Below, in pieces: positions 36,928 to 46,426 of a DNA stretch of 56,106 bases (positions are counted from its first letter, which is position 1; each line of letters starts with the position of its first letter). Source of the stretch: Paenibacillus rubinfantis (GTDB lineage Bacteria > Bacillota > Bacilli > Paenibacillales > Paenibacillaceae); assembly GCF_001486505.1 (NCBI RefSeq), contig NZ_LN909050.1, positions 1 through 56,106 of the forward strand, in the 5' to 3' direction. The translations under genes and the position numbers were made by a program. The notes under the pieces were generated by a model. That model was not told where the DNA came from. It did not search any database and saw only the letters and a list, made by a program, of their open reading frames with translations.

Positions 36928-37731
36928 ATGGAAATTTCAACAATTATTGGTTTGATTCTCGGATTCATCGCCCTTATTTTAGGGATGTTCCTGAAAGGCG
37001 CTCCCGTGGACAGCTTGATTCATAACCCGGCAGCCTTCGTCATCATCTTCGTCGGGACGGCGGCGACGTTGTTCATGGGCTTCCCGATGTCCGAGTTGAA
37101 AAAGTTTCCGGTTCTGCTAAAACTAACGGTCGTAAAGCCCAAGATGATCAGCAAAGCGGAATTGATCACCCTATTCATGGAATGGGCGACGATCACTCGC
37201 CGCGAAGGTTTGCTGGCGCTGGAAGCTAAGGTCGAAGAGATCGATGATGACTTTCTGCGCGGCGGCATGCGGATGATTATTGACGGCAACGATCAGGAAT
37301 TCGTCCAGGACGTACTGACTGAGGATATCGCTGCCACGGAAGAACGGCATAAAGCCGGTGCCTTGATGTTCTCCCAAGCGGGGATGTACGCACCAACCCT
37401 CGGGGTACTGGGGGCGGTGGTTGGTTTGATCGCCGCATTGTCGGATATGAGCGATATTGCTAAATTGTCGCATGCGATTTCCGGTGCGTTTATCGCCACT
37501 ATTTTCGGTATTTTCACCGGTTATGTGCTGTGGCACCCAATTTCCAATAAACTGAAACGTCTCTCGAAGAAAGAGATGGAGATCCGCCTGATGATGGTTG
37601 AGGGTCTGTTGTCCATCCAATCCGGCGTATCTACCATCGCCATCCAGCAGAAGCTGGCCGTGTTCTTAACCCCTGCCGAACGTGCGGAAATTTTAGAAAA
37701 GGGGGCGGGTGAAGGTGAGCAAAAAGAATAA
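36928..37731 (+). CDS. motA: Flagellar motor stator protein MotA
   Basis: 267 residues with four membrane helices (about 3-21, 32-52, 147-167, 178-200) and the large cytoplasmic loop between helices 2 and 3 bearing charged residues for FliG contact. Signature PTLGVLGAVVGLIAAL in helix 3. Ion channel subunit with MotB. ATG after AAGGACGAGGTG. The stop overlaps motB by about 20 bp. Confidence 0.96.
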   Translation: MEISTIIGLILGFIALILGMFLKGAPVDSLIHNPAAFVIIFVGTAATLFMGFPMSELKKFPVLLKLTVVKPKMISKAELITLFMEWATITRREGLLALEAKVEEIDDDFLRGGMRMIIDGNDQEFVQDVLTEDIAATEERHKAGALMFSQAGMYAPTLGVLGAVVGLIAALSDMSDIAKLSHAISGAFIATIFGIFTGYVLWHPISNKLKRLSKKEMEIRLMMVEGLLSIQSGVSTIAIQQKLAVFLTPAERAEILEKGAGEGEQKE

Positions 37732-38521
37732 GCACCAAGATCACGAAGAACATGCCGACGAAAGTTGGCTGTTGCCTTATTCCGACTTGATGACGCTTAT
37801 GCTGGCCCTCTTTATCGTTCTCTTTGGGATGAGTACTGTGGATGCCCAAAAGTTTCAGGAAATGAGCGAAGCGTTTAAGAGCGTACTGACCGGTGGAGTT
37901 GGGGTTTTGGACCAAACCGCCATGACCAGCAACTCGAATACCTCAAACAGCGACAGCGAGCTGCCTAAGCCCTCCTCGGACGGCTTAATGACTAAGAAAA
38001 ATGAGCTGAAGCGCCAGGAGCAGCAAAACCTGGAGGCTCTGAAGAAGCAACTGGATACTTATATCAAGGAAAACGGACTAACCGACGACCTGGAAACCAA
38101 GTTGAACCGATCCCAACTGATGATCACGATCAGCGACAAAGCGCTCTTCGCTTCCGGGGAAGCGGTGGTGAAGCCAGAAGCCCGTCAGTTGGCCAAAGCG
38201 ATCTCCACGATGCTTCAGAAATTCCCGGACTACGAGGTGATCGTTTCCGGCCATACGGACAACGTACCGATTTCAACCAGCGAGTTTCCTTCGAACTGGG
38301 ACCTGAGCTCGGTGCGGGCCTTGAATTTCATGAAAATTCTGCTGATCAATACGAATTTGGATCCGAAAAAATTTAGTGCCATCGGTTATGGTGAATACCA
38401 TCCCGTAACCGGCAATGATACCGCGGTCGGCCGGTCGCAAAACCGCCGGGTGGAGGTTTCGATCATCCGTAAATACGCTGATAATAGCGAGCAGCTTGGC
38501 GTAACGGCTGCACAGGAATAA
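37709..38521 (+). CDS. motB: Flagellar motor stator protein MotB
   Basis: 270 residues. N-terminal cytoplasmic segment, single membrane helix with the ion-binding Asp in PYSDLMTLMLALFIVLF, a Ser/Asn-rich linker and a C-terminal OmpA-like peptidoglycan-binding domain (VIVSGHTDNVPI ... NWDLSSVRA ... GYGEYHPV). Start is GTG at 37709 or the in-frame GTG at 37715; GGGGGCGG is the SD. Overlap with motA indicates translational coupling. Confidence 0.96.
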   Translation: MKVSKKNKHQDHEEHADESWLLPYSDLMTLMLALFIVLFGMSTVDAQKFQEMSEAFKSVLTGGVGVLDQTAMTSNSNTSNSDSELPKPSSDGLMTKKNELKRQEQQNLEALKKQLDTYIKENGLTDDLETKLNRSQLMITISDKALFASGEAVVKPEARQLAKAISTMLQKFPDYEVIVSGHTDNVPISTSEFPSNWDLSSVRALNFMKILLINTNLDPKKFSAIGYGEYHPVTGNDTAVGRSQNRRVEVSIIRKYADNSEQLGVTAAQE

Positions 38522-38524
38522 CGC

Positions 38525-38562
38525 AAAAAGACAGGCCCTTCCGAGGAGAAGCCTGTCTTTTT
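38525..38562. terminator. Bidirectional terminator, motB / pseudouridine synthase
   Basis: AAAAAGACAGGC and GCCTGTCTTTTT form a 12-bp stem with A and T tails on both strands, between convergent genes. Confidence 0.92.
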
Positions 38563-38575
38563 GATTTTCATTCTT

Positions 38576-39280
38576 TTAGGAAAGTTCATAGTTTAGGGCC
38601 AGGCCCAATTCCCGCTTCTCCGGCTCGGTTAAATCGCGCCAGGTGCCAATCTTCTGCTGTCCAAGATGAATATTCATGATCCGAATGCGCTGCAGTTTCC
38701 GGACCTCATACCCCAGGGCATTACACATCCGGCGAATCTGCCGGTTCTTCCCCTCGGTCAGAATCATTCGGAACACGCGGTCCGAGATCCGCGTTACTTG
38801 GCATGGCAGTGTCATTTCGCCAAGGATCTTAACCCCTTCACTCATCGCCTTCACAAAGCTTGGCGTAATCGGGCGATCAACCGTCACGATATACTCCTTC
38901 TCATGCTTGCCTTCCGCACGCAAGATCTTATTGACGATGTCGCCGTCGCTGGTGAGCAGGATGAGCCCTTCCGAGTCCTTATCCAACCGTCCAATCGGAA
39001 AAATCCGCTCCGAATGCCCAACGAAATCCACGATATTGCCTTTCACATGGGCTTCCGTCGTGCTGGTGATGCCAACCGGCTTGTTTAAAGCGATGTATAC
39101 GTGCTTAGAGCGCTTGGTTTCGATCGGCCTCCCGTTGACCCTAACATCATCCCCCGGCTCCGCCTGGCTGCCCAGAACCGCCTGAACGCCGTTAATGGTC
39201 ACTTGGCCCGACTCGACCAGCTTGTCCGCTTCCCGTCGGGAACAGAATCCCGTTTCACTAATAAATTTATTGATCCTCAT
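38576..39280 (-). CDS. rRNA pseudouridine synthase, RluF/RsuA family
   Basis: 234 residues. N-terminal S4 RNA-binding domain ([21 protein letters not shown]), then the catalytic domain with [14 protein letters not shown], catalytic Asp in [13 protein letters not shown] and [16 protein letters not shown]. The [10 protein letters not shown] form is closest to RluF (23S U2604 in E. coli), but the target here is inferred. ATG start. The kinase gene lies 40 bp upstream on the same strand. Confidence 0.93.
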   Translation of the reverse strand: MRINKFISETGFCSRREADKLVESGQVTINGVQAVLGSQAEPGDDVRVNGRPIETKRSKHVYIALNKPVGITSTTEAHVKGNIVDFVGHSERIFPIGRLDKDSEGLILLTSDGDIVNKILRAEGKHEKEYIVTVDRPITPSFVKAMSEGVKILGEMTLPCQVTRISDRVFRMILTEGKNRQIRRMCNALGYEVRKLQRIRIMNIHLGQQKIGTWRDLTEPEKRELGLALNYELS

Positions 39281-39319
39281 GATGCTGCTCTTGTTCCCTC
39301 CGCTTGGCCTAGCGTCCGC

Positions 39320-41218
39320 TTAATTCGCGATATCCGCTTGCCCTTCGATATGTTCTTCCTCCTCCTGCGCTCGCGGGAGGGTAATGGTTACGGCCGTTCC
39401 TCGACCGAGCTCACTGTCGATCTTCAGCGTCCCACGGTGTCCTTCAATGATCCGCTGGCTGATCATCAGGCCAAGTCCGGTCCCTTTCTCTTTGTTCGTG
39501 TAGAACGGCTCTCCGAGCTTCTGAAGCCGGTCCTTGGCGATGCCTTCGCCCTCGTCGACCACGCTTAAGACAGCCTGCCCCTTGTTATCCTCCTCCACCT
39601 GCAAGAGGATCTTTCCGCCTTTGGGCATAGCCTCCATCGCGTTCTTCAACAAGTTGATGAACACTTGCTTTAATTGGTTCTCCTCACAGTGTACCAGAAT
39701 CGGGCTGGGGGAGAAATGCACCTCGAATTCGATATTATGTAAATGGGCTTCACTATCCAACAAGGATACCACGTCCCCCATCGTAAAACGGACGTCCTTG
39801 GTCTGGAACTGCACGGCCTGCGGCTTGGCTAAGATCAGAAATTCGCTGACGATCAGATTGATCCGATCCAGCTCTGCGAGCATGACGTCGGTATGCATCA
39901 CATTAACCACCCGGGTACGCTGCTGCATCTGCAGAAACCCGCGAAGCGTCGTCAGCGGGTTGCGGATTTCATGCGCCACCCCGGCGGCCAGCTGCCCCAC
40001 TGTGGTGAGCTTCTCTGAGCGACGGAGCAAATCTTCCATTTTATTGTGCTCCGTCATGTCCCGGGAAATGCTGATCAAGGCGGTGATTTTTCCCCCTTGG
40101 TCAAAAATAGGAGATACGCTGATGCTCACTTCAACCTGGCTGCCGTCCTTACGCAAACGGACCGTTTCGGCCAATACGGATTCAGCGGTTTCGATCACAT
40201 CCGTCTCCGGACGCCAGATCGTCCTTCCATCCATTTCGGACTCCGGTAGAAATTCGAGAAAATTCCCGACGATTTCATCGCTGCTCCAGCCGTATAACCG
40301 CTCGAAGGCAGCATTGACCTGCAGCACCCGCCCCATGATATCCGTGATATGGATCGCATCGGCGGTCTGACTGATGATCGATTCCAAATACTCCTTCATT
40401 GAACGGTTCTCTTCGTTCCTCTGCTTCAGCTCGGTCGTATAACGGCCTAAATTGTCTGCCATAATGTTGATTTTGTGGGCCAGCAGGCCAAGCTCGTCAA
40501 AACTTCCGATTTTAAGCCGGGTCTCCAGCTTCCCCGAAGCCAGGACATTCACCTGGTCCAAAATATGGCGAATAGGACGAATCAACCGTCCCGCCATCCA
40601 ATAGCTCGCCGCAATCATGAATCCCAACAGGCTGAGGGAAACGATGATTTGGCTAACCATCTGTTTCGAGATCGCCTCCTTGATTGGGGCATAACTCGAG
40701 ATGATTCGAATGACATAGGGCCTCTCACCGCCATTGGTGATGGGGACATAGCTCTCAAGGACGCGCTCCCCGTTAATCTGGGTATCCACCATGAGACTTC
40801 GGTCTTGGGCAATCGCTTCCGCAACGGAGCGTCTCAACTGTTGATTGTTTTTGTAATGATACGTCCCAAACAGCAAATGCCTCTCATCAAAGTGTTCGGG
40901 ATCAATGCCTGTGATCTCTAGCAGACTGGGATTGGTGCTTCTCGATTTTTGAGACACGCGCTCCGGACTAGTCATCGTTAGAATGGCGTCCGTCATATCG
41001 CTGCTCATTTTGCCGCCTAATGTGAGTTTGACATAGTTATATACTGAACGACTTTGTTCGACAGCAATAGCAATTTGATTGGCCGTCAGCATCATGTTGG
41101 CTTCGCTGTCCCTGCGCAAATTATCCCGTACCGTGAAATAGCTTAAAACGATGTTCAGAGACAGGATAATCAGCGCAAAACAAGATATAATCAAAGCAAG
41201 CTTTGTTTTTATAGTCAA
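39320..41218 (-). CDS. PAS-domain sensor histidine kinase, sporulation-kinase type
   Basis: 632 residues. Two membrane helices (6-28 and 187-208) around an extracytoplasmic domain, HAMP (209-262), PAS (about 272-390, ending ITALISISRDMTEHNK), HisKA with H416 in AAGVAHEIRNPLTTLRGFLQ, and HATPase with N-box (INLLKNAMEAM), DEGEG and GTGLGL. The RGFLQ extension after the H-box is shared by Bacillus sporulation kinases that phosphorylate Spo0F. Start is TTG at 41218 with GAGGTGG 9 bp upstream. Its upstream region holds DnaA boxes. Confidence 0.93.
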   Translation of the reverse strand: MTIKTKLALIISCFALIILSLNIVLSYFTVRDNLRRDSEANMMLTANQIAIAVEQSRSVYNYVKLTLGGKMSSDMTDAILTMTSPERVSQKSRSTNPSLLEITGIDPEHFDERHLLFGTYHYKNNQQLRRSVAEAIAQDRSLMVDTQINGERVLESYVPITNGGERPYVIRIISSYAPIKEAISKQMVSQIIVSLSLLGFMIAASYWMAGRLIRPIRHILDQVNVLASGKLETRLKIGSFDELGLLAHKINIMADNLGRYTTELKQRNEENRSMKEYLESIISQTADAIHITDIMGRVLQVNAAFERLYGWSSDEIVGNFLEFLPESEMDGRTIWRPETDVIETAESVLAETVRLRKDGSQVEVSISVSPIFDQGGKITALISISRDMTEHNKMEDLLRRSEKLTTVGQLAAGVAHEIRNPLTTLRGFLQMQQRTRVVNVMHTDVMLAELDRINLIVSEFLILAKPQAVQFQTKDVRFTMGDVVSLLDSEAHLHNIEFEVHFSPSPILVHCEENQLKQVFINLLKNAMEAMPKGGKILLQVEEDNKGQAVLSVVDEGEGIAKDRLQKLGEPFYTNKEKGTGLGLMISQRIIEGHRGTLKIDSELGRGTAVTITLPRAQEEEEHIEGQADIAN

Positions 41219-41407
41219 GCGTTTATCCCACCTCTGGAGCCAATTTATGGATATAAATGGAATCTTAATTTTCTACATCCATCATACCTTTTACGACATG
41301 TTTTGCAAAGACGTTGAAATTCCCAGATCCTTTCCCTACAATATGTAGAAATGCCTAGGCAACTGGTTCTCCAGACTCAAGTGGGTCCATCGAAGTCACA
41401 AACCAAG

Positions 41408-41548
41408 TTATCCACAGGATATTCACATACTCACAAATCATTTGGTTAATATGTGTATAATAATGGGGATATTCCTGCGGTTATGCACAATGTTACCCAC
41501 AACATGTTAACAACGAATGCTTGTTCGTTGGACAAAACATGTGGATAC
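41408..41548. promoter_or_regulatory. DnaA-box cluster
   Basis: Three perfect matches to TTATNCACA: TTATCCACA (41408-41416), TTATACACA on the minus strand (41452-41460) and TTATGCACA (41481-41489). Three one-mismatch sites: ATATTCACA (41419-41427), TTACCCACA (41493-41501) and GTATCCACA on the minus strand (41540-41548). They fill the divergent region between the kinase gene and tadA. Confidence 0.82.
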
Positions 41549-41573
41549 GCTGATAAGGAGTTGATTTGCTCAC

Positions 41574-42071
41574 ATGTCATCCTCATTCCCTTTGATTCCC
41601 GAACCCCCCGCCTCAACTTATCCCCATGAATATTGGATGGCCGAGGCCATTCGCGAGGCCCGTAAAGCGGAAGCGATCGGCGAAGTTCCCATTGGCGCGA
41701 TCATTGTCCGGGGCGACGACATTGTGGGACGGGGCTATAATCTCCGCGAGAGCTCCCTAGATGGTACGGCTCATGCGGAGATGATCGCCATCCGTGAGGC
41801 CAGCGAGCGGCTTGGGGCCTGGCGGCTGCTCCATTGCCGCCTCTATGTGACGCTGGAGCCCTGCCCGATGTGCGCCGGGGCGATCGTGCAATGCCGCGTC
41901 CCTCACGTAATATACGGCGCCCCCGATCCAAAAGCGGGTTGTGCCGGAACCTTGATGAACTTGTTGCAGGAACCCCGGTTTAATCACCGCACCGACGTCA
42001 CCGCCGGCATTTTGCAAGAAGATTGCGCTTCGCTGTTAACCGAGTTTTTCCGCCGGCTCCGCAAAAAATGA
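41574..42071 (+). CDS. tadA: tRNA adenosine(34) deaminase TadA
   Basis: 165 residues. Makes inosine at the wobble position of tRNA-Arg(ACG). Zinc site H67-A-E69 (TAHAEM) and C97-x2-C100 (EPCPMCAGA). Helix DSL/C-terminal FFRRLRKK. AAGGAG is 13 bp upstream of the ATG, somewhat long. In B. subtilis this gene (yaaJ) is directly upstream of the SRP RNA; here it is about 37 kb from it and on the opposite strand. Confidence 0.97.
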   Translation: MSSSFPLIPEPPASTYPHEYWMAEAIREARKAEAIGEVPIGAIIVRGDDIVGRGYNLRESSLDGTAHAEMIAIREASERLGAWRLLHCRLYVTLEPCPMCAGAIVQCRVPHVIYGAPDPKAGCAGTLMNLLQEPRFNHRTDVTAGILQEDCASLLTEFFRRLRKK

Positions 42072-42085
42072 CCTTTCTGCAACGC

Positions 42086-42129
42086 AAAACAACCTCCAGC
42101 CCATGAGACCATGGAACTGGAGGTTGTTT
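42086..42129. terminator. Bidirectional terminator, tadA / lipoprotein
   Basis: AAAACAACCTCCAG and CTGGAGGTTGTTT form a 12-bp stem between convergent genes. Confidence 0.88.
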
Positions 42130-42159
42130 ACGTTAAAGCTTAAGGATTTAATTGTGTGC

Positions 42160-43236
42160 TTAGTAGCCGTATTGGCCCATTTCCTCTTGCAGTTGCTCCA
42201 AAGTCAACGTGTCGGTCGGAATGCCGATTTCGAAAGCCGGCTTCTCGTTGATTTGGGTAAAGCGACTGGTCATTTGAACGGCCACCTTGACATTGGTTTG
42301 CGTATCCGGATCGTTCACGGCGACATCCGCCTGAACGTTGTAGTACGCTGGGTAATTGTTCTCGTCAATCGCGGTATCCACAGTAAACTTGTTGATTTGA
42401 AGATTATTTTTCATCTCATCCAATGCTTTGCCCAGTTCGTCCTGGTTACCCTCTTGCAGCTCTTTCTTCGCCTGCTCGAGTTCCTCCGGCGTCAGTTGCA
42501 GCATCGAACGGTACTCTTCTTTAGACAAAATATCCAGCATCTTCGGCAACGCCTGATTGACCAGAATCGTCACCGCTTCTTTGACATTCTCATTCGTAAT
42601 GGCAAACTGGACCACTTGTTTCGCTTTAAACCCTTCCGGAAGCGCAGCCTCCTTCGGATCAATGTTGCTGAAGTAAGCACCCGATTCATACTCGGCGAAC
42701 AAAGCCCCCATCAATTCCGTACCCAGCTTCTGGCTCTTCTCCGGATTCAACATATCCGGATTAAACTCCTCGCCCGCCTGCTCCGCCAGCTCTTTCAAGT
42801 CAAGCTCCAGGAATTTCCCGGTCACCGACTCCGGCATCGGCAGGAACGGAATGCTTGGAATTTTCACGTACAGCTTCTCCGGCGTTATGACAAGCGGAAT
42901 CGTAATCGTTGTCGTCATATCCCCCGTCAGCTTGACCTCCAGCGTTGCCTCGGTTTGTATCGGATCCTTCTGATAAATTTGCTTGATATTGATCTCGGCG
43001 TTCTTGAACATGGATAACACCGCGCCCACTTCCGGCGACTCCATTTCCTCTGTCCCCTCTACGGAGAAATCCAAGATCTTAATTTGGTTCTCCAGCACGT
43101 ACGAGTTCATCTCAAGCGCCTTCACAGCTGCGCTGCTTAAGGCTTCCTTCGGTTCCTTCTTGCTGCTGCAGCCGGACAATACCAACACGACGGACAGCAT
43201 CACCAGCAAGCAGGAAGTCCACAACTTTTTAGACAT
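42160..43236 (-). CDS. Secreted lipoprotein of unknown function
   Basis: 358 residues. Lipoprotein signal peptide with lipobox LSGC (Cys about 22), then a long soluble domain without known catalytic motif; repeated beta strands such as VQFAITNENVKEAVTILV and MTSRFTQINEKPAFEIG resemble DUF6612/LolA-like surface lipoproteins, but the assignment is weak. Preceded by AGGAGAAGG. Convergent with tadA, separate from the YitT gene by about 105 bp. Confidence 0.88.
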   Translation of the reverse strand: MSKKLWTSCLLVMLSVVLVLSGCSSKKEPKEALSSAAVKALEMNSYVLENQIKILDFSVEGTEEMESPEVGAVLSMFKNAEINIKQIYQKDPIQTEATLEVKLTGDMTTTITIPLVITPEKLYVKIPSIPFLPMPESVTGKFLELDLKELAEQAGEEFNPDMLNPEKSQKLGTELMGALFAEYESGAYFSNIDPKEAALPEGFKAKQVVQFAITNENVKEAVTILVNQALPKMLDILSKEEYRSMLQLTPEELEQAKKELQEGNQDELGKALDEMKNNLQINKFTVDTAIDENNYPAYYNVQADVAVNDPDTQTNVKVAVQMTSRFTQINEKPAFEIGIPTDTLTLEQLQEEMGQYGY

Positions 43237-43341
43237 ACCTTCTCCTCTCTCCTACCCATTCATCAGCAATAACAGCTAATTTTTTCTAAACATAACATAT
43301 CATAAACCATTCGTAAGGATTTCGGAATACGTTTCGCAAAT

Positions 43342-44253
43342 CTAGTGGATTGCCTTTTTCTTGAAACGTCCGCCCTTTACGTCATGTATATTTCCGACTG
43401 CCAAAAATGCGTTTTCATCGTAATGATTCACAATTTCCTTCAGCTTGGCTTCTTCCAAGCGGGTGATGACGCAGAAGATCACTCTTTTGGGATCGCCGGA
43501 AAAACCGCCTTCCCCCGACAAATACGTAACGCCACGCCCCAAACGGCTTAAGATGGCGTCGCCGATTTCATCGATCTGATCGCTGATGATCCATACCGAT
43601 TTCGATTCATTTAAGCCCTCAACAACAATGTCAATCGACTTATAGGCAATATAATAAGCTAACAGCGAGAACAACGCGCGCTCCCAGCCAAAGACGAAGC
43701 CTGCGCTCAACAAGATAAAGAAGTTAAAGAACATAATAACTTCGCCAACCGAAAATGGGGTTCTGCGCGAAATCAGAATCGCCACGATCTCGGTGCCGTC
43801 TAAGGAGCCCCCAAAGCGGATAACTAAACCGGTACCTAAACCTAGCAAAATTCCGCCAAACACAAAGGCTAGCAACGTATCCGTCACGAATGGATCCACG
43901 TGGTGCAGCAGCGTTGTGCCGGCTGACATGACGGTAATGCCCAACAGGGTCGATATCGCAAACGTCTTGCCGATTTGCTTATAACCAACAATAAGAAAAG
44001 GGAGGTTGAAAAGGAAGAGGAATACCCCCAGTGGGAGTCCCGACAAATAAGACGTCATTACGGAAATACCGGTTATACCGCCGTCCGTAATTCGATTAGG
44101 CACCAGAAATAGTTCCAACGCAACGGAGACGATAATCGCCCCAATCACGATAAACAAAGACCTGAATAAGTTGCTTTTCAAGGTACGTTGTTTATGTTGG
44201 CGAACTTGGGTAGCTGTAGGTTGAGTCAGTTGGTTTGGATTAACCGCGTTCAA
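43342..44253 (-). CDS. YitT family membrane protein (DUF161-DUF2179)
   Basis: 303 residues. Five to six membrane helices in the first 210 residues with the family signature RITDGGITGISVM and FGGSLDGTEIVAILISRRT, and a C-terminal cytoplasmic DUF2179 domain (RGVTYLSGEGGFSGDPKRVIFCVI). Function unknown. Start appears to be TTG at 44253 (AAC GCG GTT next); a nearby ATG is in another frame. The SD AAAGGA is rather far, so start is tentative. Confidence 0.9.
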   Translation of the reverse strand: MNAVNPNQLTQPTATQVRQHKQRTLKSNLFRSLFIVIGAIIVSVALELFLVPNRITDGGITGISVMTSYLSGLPLGVFLFLFNLPFLIVGYKQIGKTFAISTLLGITVMSAGTTLLHHVDPFVTDTLLAFVFGGILLGLGTGLVIRFGGSLDGTEIVAILISRRTPFSVGEVIMFFNFFILLSAGFVFGWERALFSLLAYYIAYKSIDIVVEGLNESKSVWIISDQIDEIGDAILSRLGRGVTYLSGEGGFSGDPKRVIFCVITRLEEAKLKEIVNHYDENAFLAVGNIHDVKGGRFKKKAIH

Positions 44254-44414
44254 ATGGCATCACGATCCTTTCAGTACGTTTTATAGTTCTTCCCTCTCAC
44301 CATTCCTTCAAGAAATTTCATGTTACCCGTATGGGACACACCCTATCTTTATTATGACATTTTCTCCGCTCGTTGTCTTGTTCTACTTCGTAATCATTCC
44401 GTTTGATCCCACAA

Positions 44415-44440
44415 GAAAAAAACCCCAGCCAAGGCTGGGG
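44415..44440 (-). terminator. Terminator after sspP
   Basis: Minus-strand CCCCAGCC-TT-GGCTGGGG followed by TTTTTTT. Confidence 0.92.
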
Positions 44441-44474
44441 CAGAAAAGTCAGTGATCCTTCGAAAAGGTTGGGT

Positions 44475-44630
44475 TTACCCTTCCGGATTGAAGTTGCCGT
44501 CTTGTTTTCTGATTTTTGCCTTTTTTGACCCGGACAGCGGTTCGGGTCCACCTTTGCCTTCGTTCCGATGGCGATCCCGGTTCTGGCCGTTGCCGGAGCC
44601 CGAGGTTTGGTAGGTTTGCGGTTTCGTCAT
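44475..44630 (-). CDS. sspP: Small acid-soluble spore protein P-like
   Basis: 51 residues, hydrophilic, Gln/Asn/Gly/Lys-rich. The core GGPEPLSGSKKAKIRKQ resembles GQPEPLSGSKKVKNR of B. subtilis SspP (CotL), a minor spore-core protein. The ATG at 44630 has GGGAGG upstream; a longer reading upstream lacks one. A strong terminator follows. The gene is expected to be made in the forespore, but I see no clear sigmaG promoter. Confidence 0.8.
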   Translation of the reverse strand: MTKPQTYQTSGSGNGQNRDRHRNEGKGGPEPLSGSKKAKIRKQDGNFNPEG

Positions 44631-44776
44631 AACGAATGAAGCCTCCCTGTATTTGATCAACAGGGTTAATTTGCGAAGAAGCGGCCTTCCTTATGCATGA
44701 AAAAGGAGCGCATCTCTGTGCCACTATCACGCCGGGGCCTACGAACATGCCTTAGGGCATGTCCGCTTCACGGCCC

Positions 44777-44797
44777 GTTCGAATCCCACCATTGCCA
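44777..44797 (+). pseudogene. tRNA 3'-end-like fragment
   Basis: GTTCGAATCCCACC followed by ATTGCCA is identical over 14 nt to the T-arm of the adjacent tRNA-Ser and ends in GCCA, but lies in the opposite orientation, lacks a matching T-stem and has no 5' half. It may be a relic or chance. Confidence 0.3.
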
Positions 44798-44802
44798 TAT
44801 GC

Positions 44803-44832
44803 AAAAAACCGACTCCTTCTCAGGAATCGGTT
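44803..44832 (-). terminator. Terminator after tRNA-Ser
   Basis: Minus-strand AACCGATTCC-TGAGAA-GGAGTCGGTT followed by TTTT. Confidence 0.8.
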
Positions 44833-44847
44833 GATTTTTGGTATGTA

Positions 44848-44936
44848 TGGCGGAGAGGGTGGGATTCGAACCCACGTGGGCTTGCACCCTAACGGTTTTC
44901 AAGACCGCCCCGTTATGACCGCTTCGGTACCTCTCC
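44848..44936 (-). tRNA. tRNA-Ser (anticodon TGA)
   Basis: 89 nt class II tRNA. Minus-strand acceptor GGAGAGG pairs with CCTCTCC, discriminator G and encoded CCA; anticodon loop CTTGAAA gives TGA; a long variable arm (AGGGTGCAAGCCC region) and T-loop TTCGAAT follow. It is downstream of serS, as trnSL-Ser1 is in B. subtilis. Confidence 0.97.
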
Positions 44937-44998
44937 ACAGGTGAATCCGATTTAGCGTAACAAATCAGATTCTACCATATCACCGGCAGGTTCGCAAG

Positions 44999-46285
44999 CT
45001 ATTTGCGCTTGGTAATCTTCTGCAGATTCCCCATATATGGCCGCAGAACCTCCGGAATCTCTACACTGCCGTCCTCCTGCTGGTAGTTCTCAAGGATAGC
45101 GGCTACCGTACGTCCGACAGCCAGCCCCGAACCATTTAGCGTATGCACGAACTCCGGCTTGGCTTTCGGCTCCGGACGGAACCGAATGTTCGCCCGGCGA
45201 GCTTGGAAGTCCTCTACGTTGGAACAAGAGGAGATCTCACGGTACAACCCGCTCTCCGGAAGCCATACCTCCAGATCGTACGTTTTGGCAGCCGTAAAGC
45301 CCATATCACCGGTACACAAAGCAAGCACACGGTAAGGCAGGTTCAGCAGTTGCAGAACGCGCTCGGCGTTGTTCGTCATTTTCTCCAGCTCGTCATAAGA
45401 AGTCTCTGGGTGAACGATCTTGATCATTTCCACCTTATTGAATTGGTGCTGTCGAATCAAACCGCGGGTATCGCGGCCCGCCGCGCCGGCCTCTGAACGG
45501 AAGCAGGAGCTGTAAGCAACATAATATCGCGGCAAGTCTTCCGCATTTAGGATTTCGTCGCGATGATAGTTGGTCACCGGCACTTCAGCAGTTGGAATCA
45601 GATAGTATTCATTGCCGCCGGAGAGCTTAAACAAATCCTCCTCGAATTTCGGAAGCTGACCGGTCCCGTACAAGCTGTCACGATTGACGATGTATGGCGG
45701 CAGCATTTCTTCATAGCCGTGCTCATTGCTGTGCAGGTCCATCATAAAGTTGATCAACGCACGCTCCAGGCGGGCACCCAGCCCTTTATAGAACGTGAAG
45801 CGCGAGCCGGTAACCTTTGCCGCTGCCTCGAAATCCAGGATCCCGAGATCCGCTGCGACTTCCCAATGCGCCTTTGGGGTAAACTCGAACTTCCGTGGCT
45901 CACTCCAGCGGCGGATCTCAACGTTCTCCTCTTCCGAAGCACCTACTGGAACGCTCGCGTGCGGAAGGTTTGGAATAGAAAGCATCAGCTCGTCAATTTT
46001 CGACTCCAGCTCCCGTACCTCTTCGTCCAGCTCCTTGATGCGGTCTCCGACTTGGCGCATTTCCACGATCAGCTCATCGGCGTTCTCTTTATTTTTCTTG
46101 CGTTGTGCGACTTCTGCGGAAACCGTGTTCCGGCGATTTTTGAGCGCTTCGCTCTCTTGAAGCAGCTCCCGGCGTTTCTCATCCAACGGTGCAAAACCGG
46201 AGATCAGATCGAGCGATTTCCCCCGATTCTTCAGCGCTTCCTCAACGCGTGCATATTCGTTTCGCATGATTTTCACATCTAACAT
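44999..46285 (-). CDS. serS: Seryl-tRNA synthetase
   Basis: 428 residues, class II. N-terminal long antiparallel coiled coil that reads the tRNA-Ser variable arm (about 30-105), then motif 1, motif 2 ([24 protein letters not shown]) and motif 3 ([15 protein letters not shown]). AGGAGGG precedes the ATG. Unlike B. subtilis, I see no T-box leader in the 140 bp upstream. Its cognate tRNA is the next gene downstream. Confidence 0.97.
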   Translation of the reverse strand: MLDVKIMRNEYARVEEALKNRGKSLDLISGFAPLDEKRRELLQESEALKNRRNTVSAEVAQRKKNKENADELIVEMRQVGDRIKELDEEVRELESKIDELMLSIPNLPHASVPVGASEEENVEIRRWSEPRKFEFTPKAHWEVAADLGILDFEAAAKVTGSRFTFYKGLGARLERALINFMMDLHSNEHGYEEMLPPYIVNRDSLYGTGQLPKFEEDLFKLSGGNEYYLIPTAEVPVTNYHRDEILNAEDLPRYYVAYSSCFRSEAGAAGRDTRGLIRQHQFNKVEMIKIVHPETSYDELEKMTNNAERVLQLLNLPYRVLALCTGDMGFTAAKTYDLEVWLPESGLYREISSCSNVEDFQARRANIRFRPEPKAKPEFVHTLNGSGLAVGRTVAAILENYQQEDGSVEIPEVLRPYMGNLQKITKRK

Positions 46286-46392
46286 GAATAGTCCCTCCTA
46301 GAATGATCCCGCACAGACCTGCCGACCTTCATCTGGGGAGACCCGCGGACGGAAAGGCTGCTATCGGAAGTTCAAAACGCCGTTAAAACAGA

Positions 46393-46421
46393 TAAAACCT
46401 TAACCCGCAAAGGAGTCAAGG
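46393..46421 (-). terminator. Terminator-like hairpin after pdxT
   Basis: Minus-strand CCTTGAC ... GTTAAGG followed by TTTTAT; weak stem, just after the pdxT stop. Confidence 0.5.
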
Positions 46422-46426
46422 CCTGC

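Noticed and set aside
46286..46426. T-box leader upstream of serS
   Set aside because: Expected from B. subtilis, but no T-box core or specifier stem is visible in this short interval.
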